Positions 52,788 through 60,875 of a stretch of DNA of 64,000 nt are shown one piece after another. The notes under the pieces are model-generated. The model was given only the letters and a program-made list of their open reading frames with translations, made no database searches and was not told the DNA's origin. How positions within the stretch are numbered: position 1 is the stretch's first letter; the number at the start of each line of letters is the position of its first letter. Position numbers and translations under genes: made by a program. Source of the stretch: Myxococcales bacterium (lineage in GTDB: Bacteria > Myxococcota_A > Polyangia > Fen-1088); NCBI GenBank assembly GCA_003142855.1, contig PLNW01000115.1, forward strand, positions 13,199 to 77,198. The letters run 5' to 3'.

Positions 52788-53833
52788 TTGGAAAACATCC
52801 CTTCGGTTTCCTCCCCTAGGTTCTGCTCCGCCACCTGCCAGGTCTTCATGCCGTCCGAGTCGAATACCAGCGGCGTGGGTTGGGCGCCCAGCTTCACGAG
52901 GGCATCAGTCACCGCAGCCTTCTTGGTGAAGGGCGTAAAGAACAAGAAGAAGCCGCCGCCGCCCGCGCCAAGAATCTTTCCGCCAATCGCGCCCTGTTTT
53001 CGCGCGGCTTCGTACAACTCGGCGAGATAGGGGTTTGCCGTGCTGGGATTCATGCGTTGCTTGTTCATCCACGCTTCGTGCAGAAGCTGCCCGAAGCGTT
53101 TTAGCCGTCCCTGCAGGAGGACGCGTTGCATGTCGCGTGTGATGGTCTTCATCTCGCCGAGCGCATCCATGGTGTCCGGCCGCTTTTCCCGGTAGAAGCC
53201 GACTTGCGAGGCCACGATGTCGTTCGAGTCGCGCTTCTTGCGCGTGTAGAACATCTGCATGTGGTAGCCGAGTTCCTCCAGGATCCAGGGTTCCACGCGC
53301 AGCGGATACACGGTTGGATCCTGCGCGCCGAATTCCATGAAGTTCATGCCGCCGAACACCGCCGCGTAGTGATCCTGCCGTCCCACCGCCCGCCCCAGGT
53401 CATCGTGTTCCACTTGGTAGGCAATGCGGGCCATGTCGTATTTGGTCAGCATCAAGTTGAAGGCGTGGTTGAAAAGCCCAACGATGAGCGCAGAGATGGT
53501 TCCCGAAGATCCCAACCCCGTTCCCGGCGGGGCGTCGCTATGCATGTACAGGTTCACGCCGCGCGGGGGATTGAGGCGCTTGATCACCGCGCGCAAGAAG
53601 GACAACTTGTCGCCCTCGTTGATTTCGTTCCCCAATTCATAGCGAACCAATTCATCGTAATCGACCGAGAAAATCGCCACCTGGTTGTCCTGGCGCACCT
53701 CCAGCGATCCCATGGCGTGCATGCCGATGGTGGTGGACAGGACACAACCACCGTATTCATCGCAATAAGGCGACACGTCCGAACCGCCACCGGAAAAGCT
53801 GATACGCAGGGGCGCCTTGCCTCGAATAAGCAT
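52784..53833 (-). CDS. hddA: D-glycero-alpha-D-manno-heptose-7-phosphate kinase
   Basis: GHMP-family kinase that adds the alpha-1-phosphate. The 349-residue protein has RGKAPLRISFSGGGSDVSPY, the GHMP ATP motif PPGTGLGSSGT, then GRQDHYAAVFGGMNFMEF and the C-terminal KILGAGGGGFFLFF. These match HddA rather than the beta-specific HldE, and fit the GDP-alpha-heptose branch. It lies 3 bp downstream of the glycosyltransferase gene. Confidence 0.92.
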   Translation of the reverse strand: MLIRGKAPLRISFSGGGSDVSPYCDEYGGCVLSTTIGMHAMGSLEVRQDNQVAIFSVDYDELVRYELGNEINEGDKLSFLRAVIKRLNPPRGVNLYMHSDAPPGTGLGSSGTISALIVGLFNHAFNLMLTKYDMARIAYQVEHDDLGRAVGRQDHYAAVFGGMNFMEFGAQDPTVYPLRVEPWILEELGYHMQMFYTRKKRDSNDIVASQVGFYREKRPDTMDALGEMKTITRDMQRVLLQGRLKRFGQLLHEAWMNKQRMNPSTANPYLAELYEAARKQGAIGGKILGAGGGGFFLFFTPFTKKAAVTDALVKLGAQPTPLVFDSDGMKTWQVAEQNLGEETEGMFSK

Positions 53834-53836
53834 CGG

Positions 53837-54982
53837 CTATTTCTCCTCCAGGAGTTGCTCGCACAGGTCCACGTAGGTTTTCGCCACCTGGGTCCAACTG
53901 GTTTCCTCGCCAAACCGCATGATCTTCTGGCGTAGTTCCTCGCCCATTGGTCGATCGGTCAGCAATCGCGCCAGGGATTCAGCCCAAGTATTGCTATCTC
54001 CGTACGGGGCCGTCAGGCGGGAATCGACGGCATCGATTTCATCGAATTTGGCGATGCGCGAACACAGCATCAGCTTTCCAATGCCAGCGGTTTGATGAAC
54101 CACGCCGCTGACCGAGCTGTAATCTTGTCGATAGGGCAAGGCCACGACGTCGGCGGCCGAAAAGATCAGGGGCACGTGATCGTCCTTCACGTATTCGCCC
54201 CAAAAGCGACTGCTGCCGCCGATCCCCAGCATAGCCGCGCGCGCTCTTAGATAGGTCACATAGAAGCCCCACGGATTGTTTCGCGTGTGCCCCGCCACCA
54301 GCAGGAAGGCGTCGGGGACCTGCCGCGCGACTTTCTTGAAGACCTTGAGCAGGAATTCCAATCCCTTGCCGGGCCAAATGAACCCGAAAAACACGACCAG
54401 TTTGGCGTTCTCGGGCAGGCCGAGTTCCTTCCGGCAACGCAAGGAATCGTGCTGCTCCATGGACTTGCTGCCATGGGGAATCACCACGATGCGCTGATCG
54501 GGGATGCCCCGTTCAAGGAGATCGCGCCGCATGCGTTGTGTGTGCACTTGCAGCCGGGACGCGTGCTCGGCCATGGCACGATCGAAATCTGCCACGGTGC
54601 CACCGGGCTTGATGCCGGTTTTCCAATTCCCCGGATACACCGAATGGACATTCACCACCGGGCGAATTCCGGCCGCGCGCAGCTTGGCCAGCAGGCGGGG
54701 GAAGCGGTTGTCCTCGCCGAAAAGGTCGTTCGAATACTGGATAAACACTACATCCGGCGACAGTTTCCGTGCCTCGGCCAGGATGCCTTCCACGTAGTCT
54801 TCCTTGCGGCTGAAGCATGGGACGCAACGGTAGGCCTCGGTCTCGGCGGCGGCGGAACCAAATTCCGCGAGCACATCATGCCGTTCAGCGCGATGCCGAC
54901 GCATGCCGTTGATGAGATTGTCCGTGTAGTGCGTGTGGCCGAGTCGGTTGGGCCAGAACGTGGTGAGGTGACAGATTCTCAT
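53837..54982 (-). CDS. GT4-type glycosyltransferase
   Basis: A 381-residue cytosolic glycosyltransferase of the GT-B fold. It has an N-terminal Rossmann segment and a nucleotide-sugar site in the C-terminal half (LVVFFGFIWPGKGLEFLL, ADVVALPYRQDYSSVSGVV). A GDP-heptose donor is an inference from the operon. It heads the minus-strand operon with hddA, hddC, gmhA and gmhB. Confidence 0.88.
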   Translation of the reverse strand: MRICHLTTFWPNRLGHTHYTDNLINGMRRHRAERHDVLAEFGSAAAETEAYRCVPCFSRKEDYVEGILAEARKLSPDVVFIQYSNDLFGEDNRFPRLLAKLRAAGIRPVVNVHSVYPGNWKTGIKPGGTVADFDRAMAEHASRLQVHTQRMRRDLLERGIPDQRIVVIPHGSKSMEQHDSLRCRKELGLPENAKLVVFFGFIWPGKGLEFLLKVFKKVARQVPDAFLLVAGHTRNNPWGFYVTYLRARAAMLGIGGSSRFWGEYVKDDHVPLIFSAADVVALPYRQDYSSVSGVVHQTAGIGKLMLCSRIAKFDEIDAVDSRLTAPYGDSNTWAESLARLLTDRPMGEELRQKIMRFGEETSWTQVAKTYVDLCEQLLEEK

Positions 54983-55167
54983 CGGATTTCTTCTGAATGG
55001 GCCTGAAGTGACAGGATTTCACCACCCGGGCGCCGCGGCCGAGCTCGCCCCGGAAGCCAAGCCAACCCCGTGATGGTTTCCGAAGTGGGTTGTGCCAAGT
55101 CTTGACACGTGGGCGTGTTCATCATTCTTCTCGCGGCCTTTGGCAAAGATTGGAATGACGCGGAGTC

Positions 55168-55314
55168 ATGGCCGGTTGGTTCGCAGGGGGTTTTAGCAGG
55201 TGGCGCGGCATCTTTCGTGGCTTGTTGTTGGCGGTGGAATACAAGTTCCTTGCCAAGTTGGAAAGGCCCACGAAGCCACCATGCGAATCGTGCTCTTGGA
55301 CAGCTTCACCGTGA
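55168..55314 (+). CDS. possible 48-residue protein
   Basis: ATG 55168 has GGAG 5 nt upstream. The product starts MAGWFAGGFSRWRGIFRGLL, has a basic amphipathic middle (VEYKFLAKLERPTK) and ends with CxxC (CESC). No family is recognised and the coding evidence is limited to the ribosome site and frame. Confidence 0.25.
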   Translation: MAGWFAGGFSRWRGIFRGLLLAVEYKFLAKLERPTKPPCESCSWTASP

Positions 55315-55430
55315 AACTGGGCTCGGCCATACCACTGGCGCTGAACCAGCCCGACTACAAAATGCCGGCGAGACGACTCCCCCCGTGGACGGCCAGATTG
55401 CGGTGATCGCCGGTCTGGAAATCGTCGACT

Positions 55431-55448
55431 GGACCCGCTAGCGGGTCC
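55431..55448. terminator. perfect 18-bp palindrome, possible terminator or operator
   Basis: GGACCCGCTAGCGGGTCC is a perfect inverted repeat. There is no T-tract, so it could equally be an operator upstream of the cyclophilin gene at 55487. Confidence 0.4.
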
Positions 55449-55473
55449 CCATTCACAAACGCCTGTCCTGCGG

Positions 55474-55479
55474 TATGCT
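55474..55479 (+). promoter_or_regulatory. -10-like box TATGCT, predicted leaderless start
   Basis: TATGCT ends exactly 7 nt before ATG 55487, and no ribosome site is present. Confidence 0.45.
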
Positions 55480-55486
55480 CGGCCGC

Positions 55487-56197
55487 ATGACCAAGCGATT
55501 TCACATTTGCACATTCTTCATGGGCGCGCTGGCCAGCCTGGGTTGTAAGAAGCCAGCCGGAGAGCCACCCACCCAGATCGCGCAGCCGGTGGCGGCGGCG
55601 CCTGCGCCCAGCGCGCCGACGGAGAAGCCGTCGCTGCTCAAAGTCGATGCGTTCAAAGAACAGGCGCCAGCGATGTATCACGCCAAGTTCAACACCTCGA
55701 AGGGCAGCTTCGTGGTCGAGGTGCAAAGGGACTGGGCGCCGCAGGCTGCTGACCGGTTCTTCAACCTGGTCAAGAACGGCTACTTCAACGACACTCGCTT
55801 CTTTCGCGTGGTCAAGGGCTTCATGGTGCAGTGGGGCATCCACGGCCAGGGCGAAGTGAACGCCGTGTGGCGCAACGCCAACATCCCCGATGACCCGGTC
55901 AAGCAGTCGAACAAGCGCGGCTTCATCACGTTTGCCACCGCAGGGCCCAACACGCGCACCACCCAGGTCTTCATCAACTATGCGGACAATGGGCGGCTGG
56001 ACGGGATGGGCTTTGCGCCCTTTGGCAAGGTCACCAGCGGCATGGACGTCGTCGACGGCCTGTTCGGTGACTACGGTGAGGGCGCGCCCCAGGGCATGGG
56101 CCCGAACCAGGGCCGCCTGCAGACCGAAGGCAACGCCTATCTGGCGCGTGACTTCCCTAAGTTGGACTACATCGTCGAAGCCAGCATCGTGCGGTAA
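55487..56197 (+). CDS. cyclophilin-type peptidylprolyl isomerase lipoprotein
   Basis: A 236-residue lipoprotein (lipobox LASLGCKK) with an Ala/Pro-rich spacer and a cyclophilin domain that catalyses cis-trans isomerisation of prolyl bonds during protein folding outside the cytosol. Motifs: GSFVVEVQRDWAPQAADRFFNLV, DTRFFRVVKGFMVQWGI, GPNTRTTQVFINYADN and FAPFGKVTSGMDVVD. The FFRVV arginine is present. The usual FMxQxGD reads FMVQWGI. ATG 55487 is preferred for its signal peptide; ATG 55475 is in frame upstream. Confidence 0.92.
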   Translation: MTKRFHICTFFMGALASLGCKKPAGEPPTQIAQPVAAAPAPSAPTEKPSLLKVDAFKEQAPAMYHAKFNTSKGSFVVEVQRDWAPQAADRFFNLVKNGYFNDTRFFRVVKGFMVQWGIHGQGEVNAVWRNANIPDDPVKQSNKRGFITFATAGPNTRTTQVFINYADNGRLDGMGFAPFGKVTSGMDVVDGLFGDYGEGAPQGMGPNQGRLQTEGNAYLARDFPKLDYIVEASIVR

Positions 56198-56228
56198 CCC
56201 ACCTTCCCTTGCGGCGGCCGGGGTCACT

Positions 56229-56237
56229 TGCTACCGT
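56229..56237 (+). promoter_or_regulatory. extended -10 box, predicted leaderless start
   Basis: TGCTACCGT fits TGnTAnnnT and ends exactly 7 nt before ATG 56245. Confidence 0.45.
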
Positions 56238-56244
56238 CGAGGCC

Positions 56245-56493
56245 ATGCTGTCCCGTTTGTCGGTCGCTCTCGGGCTTGCCTTCCTGGCGGCGCTTCCTGC
56301 GCTTTGCGGCTGCTCGTCCTCGCAACGACGCGACAAATCCTACGGCACGGACGCAGGGGCCGACTACCAGATCCCCGATGCCATCTTTACCAGCCAAGCA
56401 GACGCGAGCACGGCTGATGTCGATGACTCAGACTTGGCGGCCGCGCCCGATGATGGGTCGGCGCAGGACTCCGACCCTGGCACTGATTCCTAG
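56245..56493 (+). CDS. small acidic lipoprotein
   Basis: An 82-residue lipoprotein (lipobox LPALCGCSSS). The mature part is acidic and low in complexity (DAGADYQIPDAIF, then many D, A and S). No family is recognised. It lies 15 bp upstream of the DUF4388 gene. Confidence 0.65.
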   Translation: MLSRLSVALGLAFLAALPALCGCSSSQRRDKSYGTDAGADYQIPDAIFTSQADASTADVDDSDLAAAPDDGSAQDSDPGTDS

Positions 56494-56508
56494 CGCGGGA
56501 GCAGAAGC

Positions 56509-58425
56509 ATGAACGGGCCATCAGACGAGCGCGTGACCGAGTGGACGGGCGGTTCGCTCAACGAGCTCACGATTGTGCTCTCGGCCGCGGCCCTGCCGGC
56601 TCGCATCCGCGTGTTCGCGCCTGGCCCTGGGGATACACCGGCCGGAGAGGTGCACCTGCTGGCTGGCGGCCTCAACGACGCCTTTGCCGGCGAGGCGCGT
56701 GGCGAGGCGGCGGTGGCCGCCTTGCAGCGGATCACTGGAGCCCGCTTCCTCATCGATACCCGCCTGCCGGATCCGGAGACCGGGTCGCTGGCCAAGCCCG
56801 GCCCCGCCGAGGGGAATCTGGCCCAGCGCCCGCTGGTCGAGATCATGCGCTACTGCGAGGAGTACGTGCTGACCTGCACGCTCGAAGTGTGGCGTGGCGA
56901 GGATCAGGCCCGTATCAGCTACCGGCGCGGCGAGTTGGTGGGAACCACGGTGGGCGGCAGCGATGCGCCCGAACGACTTCCCGAAGTCATGGGTTGGAAG
57001 GAGGGGTTCTTCGAGCTGGTTCTGCCCTTGCCCGTGACCCCGCCTGTGCCCGCGCTCTCCAAGCGCAGCACAGCTTCCATGGCGGTGGCGGGTGCGAGCG
57101 CGGGGACGCGACCGCCCACTGGAGAACGCGTACGGCGTCCGACTGATCCCTTGATCAGCGTCGACGGTGTGAAGAAAGGCGCGCCTGCTCCGGCCGCGGG
57201 TGCGATGGCGCGGCCGACGGGAGAAGGCGGCCCCAAACTACCACCAGGCCCGCCCATGCCCGGACTCCAGGCTCGGAGCAGCGCAACCGTGCGCTGGCAG
57301 CCCGCGCCAGCGGCAGGCTCCCAACCCGCCCCGTCCGGGCCGACGTCGGCCACCCCGCTGGCGGCCGCACCCATCAAGCGATCCGGTCCGCTACCGTCGG
57401 TGCCGGTCCGCCCAGGGCAAGCGCCGATTGCCGCACGGACCACCGCGGGAAGCGCCACTGCCCGTCCCCTATCGACACCGGCCCTCGCTGCTCAGGCCAA
57501 GAAGACGCCACCCTTGGGTCTCGCCGTGCTGGCGCCGAAACCACCCACGGTCGCACCCGGCCCACCCGTGGCGAGCGCCCCTGTCACAGCCCGCGCGCCC
57601 CAAGCACCGCTGGTCGCGCCGTCGGTCGCAAAGCCCGTGGCCCCCGCAGCAACCGCTGCCCCGCCGCGTGCTTTTCTCCCTTCGCTTTCTGTCAAGCCCT
57701 CCGTCGCACACACCCCTGCGCGGTCGGCGTCCGCTCCAGCGACCAAGACCACTCACCCGACGCCTGCGCAAGGCTCGGGGGTCACTCCGCCTCCGGTTGT
57801 TGCGCTAGCTTCCCCTGCGGCCGCCGCAGTGCCGGTTCGGCAGGCAACACCTGCGCCGGCCAAACTGCCTTCCGCCCAACCTGCCTTCGCAGCCCCTGCG
57901 CAGAAGACCGGCGCAGCTCCGCGGCCGCGCCCCTCGGAACCGCCTTCGTCGCCGCCGTTTTCTGCGATTCACGGAGCCTTGACCACAAACCCGCACAGCA
58001 CGCCGTCGGTGTTGAGGCGTACGCCGGGCGAGATGCGGCGGTCTTCGACGCCAGCACGTGAAAGCGAAGAACTGCCTGCAAGCGTCGAGATCTCCGAGGA
58101 CATGAGGGATCCTGCCGCCTACGTGGTGACGCCGGCGCCTGAGGCGCCTCCTCTTGTCGCGTCCTTGGCACAGTCCACCCCGACGCCGGTCTCGCCGGCC
58201 TCTGAGAGAACCGAGGTGCCGACCGTGCGGCTCTCGACAGTCGGCTTCGCCCCGCCCGAGGATCTTTCGGTCGATGTCAACGAGTCGCGCTTTCGGCCGG
58301 CCAAGCCACGCGCCCGGCGCGGGGTGGCACACTGGCCCTTGCTGGTGCACGTGCTCCTCGGCATTGCGCTCGGTGCAGCCATCGTAGCGGCCTACTCCGC
58401 CTACTACGGTTTGCCGATACCGTAG
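56509..58425 (+). CDS. DUF4388-like protein with long proline-rich linker and C-terminal membrane anchor
   Basis: A 638-residue protein. Residues ~10-80 and ~105-180 look like two DUF4388 (PATAN-like) domains (WTGGSLNELTIVL..., RPLVEIMRYCEEYVLTCTLEV, ISYRRGELVGTTVGG). A ~390-residue linker rich in P, A, S and T follows, then one transmembrane helix near the C-terminus (LLVHVLLGIALGAAIVAAY). DUF4388 proteins are frequent in Myxococcota signalling and are thought to mediate protein contacts. The linker composition is typical of disordered spacers. Function unknown. Confidence 0.75.
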   Translation: MNGPSDERVTEWTGGSLNELTIVLSAAALPARIRVFAPGPGDTPAGEVHLLAGGLNDAFAGEARGEAAVAALQRITGARFLIDTRLPDPETGSLAKPGPAEGNLAQRPLVEIMRYCEEYVLTCTLEVWRGEDQARISYRRGELVGTTVGGSDAPERLPEVMGWKEGFFELVLPLPVTPPVPALSKRSTASMAVAGASAGTRPPTGERVRRPTDPLISVDGVKKGAPAPAAGAMARPTGEGGPKLPPGPPMPGLQARSSATVRWQPAPAAGSQPAPSGPTSATPLAAAPIKRSGPLPSVPVRPGQAPIAARTTAGSATARPLSTPALAAQAKKTPPLGLAVLAPKPPTVAPGPPVASAPVTARAPQAPLVAPSVAKPVAPAATAAPPRAFLPSLSVKPSVAHTPARSASAPATKTTHPTPAQGSGVTPPPVVALASPAAAAVPVRQATPAPAKLPSAQPAFAAPAQKTGAAPRPRPSEPPSSPPFSAIHGALTTNPHSTPSVLRRTPGEMRRSSTPARESEELPASVEISEDMRDPAAYVVTPAPEAPPLVASLAQSTPTPVSPASERTEVPTVRLSTVGFAPPEDLSVDVNESRFRPAKPRARRGVAHWPLLVHVLLGIALGAAIVAAYSAYYGLPIP

Positions 58426-58467
58426 ATTCCCCTTGGCCCTCCGACGCGACAGCGCTTAACTGAGACG

Positions 58468-59241
58468 TTGACTGTGAGCCTGTTGTCGCAGATTGCCGAT
58501 TCGTACCGGCGAACGAAGAAGCCGAAGGACATCCTGTGGAATCGGTTGGTGGCGCGTCCCCTGGCTGCGATCTTGCTGGTCCCGCTGGCCAGAACGCGCG
58601 TAACCCCCAACCAGGTGACCTTCGCCTCACTGGCGGTCTTCGTGGCGGCCGCCGCTCTCTTGTTCGGCTTGCCTGGATGGGCAGGCCTGCTCATCGCAGT
58701 CGGCGTGCTCGAGCTGTCCTACGTTCTCGACTGTGTGGACGGCCAGCTGGCCCGGCTGCGGGGAACTTCGTCGCCGGTGGGTGCCCACCTGGATTTCCTG
58801 ATGGACGAGCTGAAGGCGTTCATGCTGGTGGCTGCCACGGGCGCGCGGCTGTGGCGAGACGACGGCCGCACGCAATGGTTGGTCGAGGCGCTGGCCGGAC
58901 TGGTGGTAGTGGCCTCGGCCATCAGCCTGACCACTTTCGTACGACGACCCGAGTATCTGCGTGCCACGGGCGCGCCTCGGCCGCAGGCCGCAGGCGACTA
59001 CGGAGATGGCTTGGATACAGCCGCAGCGGCACCGGCCCGGCCGCGCTCGCTTGTGGCAAAGGTGGCAGGCGCGGTGGAATCGCTGGGCCGATTGATCATT
59101 CACTACCCGAGCTATCTCGTGTTTGTGGCCGCTGCCAACCGCCTGGATCTTTTCCTGCACGTGTACCTGGCCATGAACGCCGCCTATGCCGCCCGCACAA
59201 TTCTTGCGGTCCTGCGCAAGCTGGGTAGATCAAGCGCGTGA
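58468..59241 (+). CDS. CDP-alcohol phosphatidyltransferase family membrane enzyme
   Basis: A 257-residue membrane protein with the complete family signature DG(x2)AR(x8)G(x3)D(x3)D: DGQLARLRGTSSPVGAHLD...D. Such enzymes transfer a phospho-alcohol or phosphatidyl group from a CDP-activated donor to an alcohol, as in phospholipid or inositol-phosphate synthesis. It overlaps the nucleotidyltransferase gene by 4 bp. The start is TTG 58468; GTG 58474 is also possible. Confidence 0.87.
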   Translation: MTVSLLSQIADSYRRTKKPKDILWNRLVARPLAAILLVPLARTRVTPNQVTFASLAVFVAAAALLFGLPGWAGLLIAVGVLELSYVLDCVDGQLARLRGTSSPVGAHLDFLMDELKAFMLVAATGARLWRDDGRTQWLVEALAGLVVVASAISLTTFVRRPEYLRATGAPRPQAAGDYGDGLDTAAAAPARPRSLVAKVAGAVESLGRLIIHYPSYLVFVAAANRLDLFLHVYLAMNAAYAARTILAVLRKLGRSSA

Positions 59242-60038
59242 GCAGCAGCAAAGTCATCATCGTGGCGGCTGGACGCGGCCGACGCCTGGGCCCGGAGACC
59301 GAGGACATTCCCAAGTGCATGGTGCGCGTGGCAGGCCAGCCCATCCTGCACTGGCAGCTGCGCGCCTTTGCAGCGGCGGGCCTTTCCGACATCGTGGTGG
59401 TGCGCGGGTATCTGGGCGATCGCATCGACGGGGGGCGCGTGGCGCTTGCTTTCGTGGACAATCCCCACTGGGCGCACAACAACATCCTGGCGTCGCTGCT
59501 GTGCGCGGCGGAGCACCTGCCGGGCGGCTTCTTCTTTTCCTACTGTGACATCGTGTACACGCCCGACGTGGTCGCGCGCCTGGCTGCGGGCGCACGTGCG
59601 GCCAATGCAGCGCCGGTTTCGCTGATCATCGATCGCTGCTGGGCCGATGCCTATGAGGGCCGCACCCTGCACCCGGTTTCCGAGGCTGAGCTGACCCAAG
59701 TCGACGGACAAGGGCAGGTCGTGCGCGTGGGCAAGGGCGCGGTGGCGCGCGAAAAGGCGGTGGGCGAGTTCATCGGCCTGGCACATTTTTCCGCCGCGGG
59801 GGCAGCGGCGCTGCGTGCGGTCTGGGATGCAGCTCTTGCGGCGGGCGGGCTGGAGGCGCCCTTTGGCCTCGCTCCGACGCTGCGTCAGGCCTACCTGACC
59901 GATGCGCTCAACGCACTGGCCGACCAGGGCGTCCGGCTTGAGCCGGTCTTCATCGACGGCCAGTGGCGCGAGATCGACACGCCCCAGGACCTGGCGGCGG
60001 CGCAGGCCATCGTCGCCGGCTGGGACGTCTCAAGGTAG
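59238..60038 (+). CDS. sugar- or alcohol-phosphate nucleotidyltransferase
   Basis: A 266-residue nucleotidyltransferase: VIIVAAGRGRRLGPETEDIPKCMV (nucleotide-binding), FFFSYCDIVYTPD (acidic metal site; the usual GD is CD) and a C-terminal REIDTPQDLAAAQAI. It resembles the LicC and inositol-1-phosphate cytidylyltransferase groups, which make CDP-choline or CDP-inositol. Overlap with the CDP-alcohol phosphotransferase gene suggests that it makes that enzyme's CDP-linked substrate. The specific alcohol is unknown. Confidence 0.8.
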   Translation: MSSSKVIIVAAGRGRRLGPETEDIPKCMVRVAGQPILHWQLRAFAAAGLSDIVVVRGYLGDRIDGGRVALAFVDNPHWAHNNILASLLCAAEHLPGGFFFSYCDIVYTPDVVARLAAGARAANAAPVSLIIDRCWADAYEGRTLHPVSEAELTQVDGQGQVVRVGKGAVAREKAVGEFIGLAHFSAAGAAALRAVWDAALAAGGLEAPFGLAPTLRQAYLTDALNALADQGVRLEPVFIDGQWREIDTPQDLAAAQAIVAGWDVSR

Positions 60039-60371
60039 AGGCCCGGGGCCGGGACAGGCAGCGGCGGATGGGAAAGGTGACTGTTCTTCTACGGCCCAGA
60101 CCTCACTCGTGTCTCGGCGGAGCAAGCCGAGCCTTCATTGGGCGGCGCTGGCTGGCAAGGGATCGGCCAAGGGGGAGGCAACCTGGACCCGATAGCGCCT
60201 GGGCGCGCGCACCACCACGCTGAAAGTGCCGAGGCCGGTTATCAAGGTGGTGGAGCCCGGGCTGTTCCCCTTGGCAGTGGGCAGACCCAAAGACGCCGTT
60301 CCTCGTTGAATTCCGCGCGGAACTCGGCGACTCTTGGCGCATCCAAATACGACAGAAGGGAGTCCATCGCG
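60039..60371. other. 333-bp gap, possible HU-like remnant on the minus strand
   Basis: The minus strand from ~60290 to a stop at 60135 reads TTLITGLGTFSVVVRAPRRY, which resembles the GFGTFxVxxRAAR core of HU/IHF DNA-binding proteins, but the expected GRNPxTG that follows is missing. Upstream it merges into antisense of ferritin. Otherwise the gap holds the ferritin promoter, not located. Confidence 0.25.
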
Positions 60372-60863
60372 ATGCTTAGCAAGTCCATGCAGGATGCCTT
60401 CAGCGAGCAAGTCAAGAACGAGTTCTCGTCGGCGCATCTCTATCTTTCCATGTCGCTCTACTTTGAGAGGCAAAGCCTGCCAGGTTTCGCCAAGTGGATG
60501 CGCGTGCAGTTCACCGAAGAGCAGTCCCACGGGATGAAGATGCTCGACTACGTGGTGGACCGCGGCGGGACGGTCGCCCTGGCCACCATTGAAAAACCGG
60601 CGGCGGATTTCAAGTCAGCCTCCGACGTGTTCGAGCGCACGCTGGCCCACGAGCAGAGGGTGACCAGCCTGATCCACAACCTCTACGCCCAGGCCAGCAA
60701 GGAGAGCGACTACGCCTCGATGGAAATGCTCCAGTGGTTCATCAAGGAGCAGGTCGAGGAAGAGAAGAATGCCAGCCTGATCCTGGATCAACTCAAGATG
60801 GTGGGCGACAAGGGCTCCAGCCTGGTCATGCTCGACCATCGCATCGGCAAGCGCGGCGAGTAG
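60372..60863 (+). CDS. ftnA: bacterial non-heme ferritin
   Basis: Iron-storage protein that forms a 24-subunit shell with a ferroxidase centre. The 163-residue protein is a single four-helix bundle: NEFSSAHLYLSMSLYFERQSLPG, TEEQSHGMKMLDYV (the metal-binding ExxH), then EQVEEEKNASLIL. Ferroxidase Glu/His residues are present and no heme Met is evident. The start at 60372 has GGGAG about 8 nt upstream. Confidence 0.95.
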   Translation: MLSKSMQDAFSEQVKNEFSSAHLYLSMSLYFERQSLPGFAKWMRVQFTEEQSHGMKMLDYVVDRGGTVALATIEKPAADFKSASDVFERTLAHEQRVTSLIHNLYAQASKESDYASMEMLQWFIKEQVEEEKNASLILDQLKMVGDKGSSLVMLDHRIGKRGE

Positions 60864-60875
60864 TCACGGCAGCGC

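Larger units (their letters stand above)
54983..55486. other. 504-bp region with no confident gene
   Basis: Between the glycan locus and the cyclophilin gene. It contains a small frame at 55168-55314 and a perfect palindrome at 55431-55448. I see no match to known genes in either strand. It may be the decayed edge of the lower-GC glycan island. Confidence 0.4.

Noticed and set aside
53126-53935. 269-codon open frame on the plus strand
   Set aside because: It is antisense to hddA, which has all GHMP kinase motifs and fits the operon.
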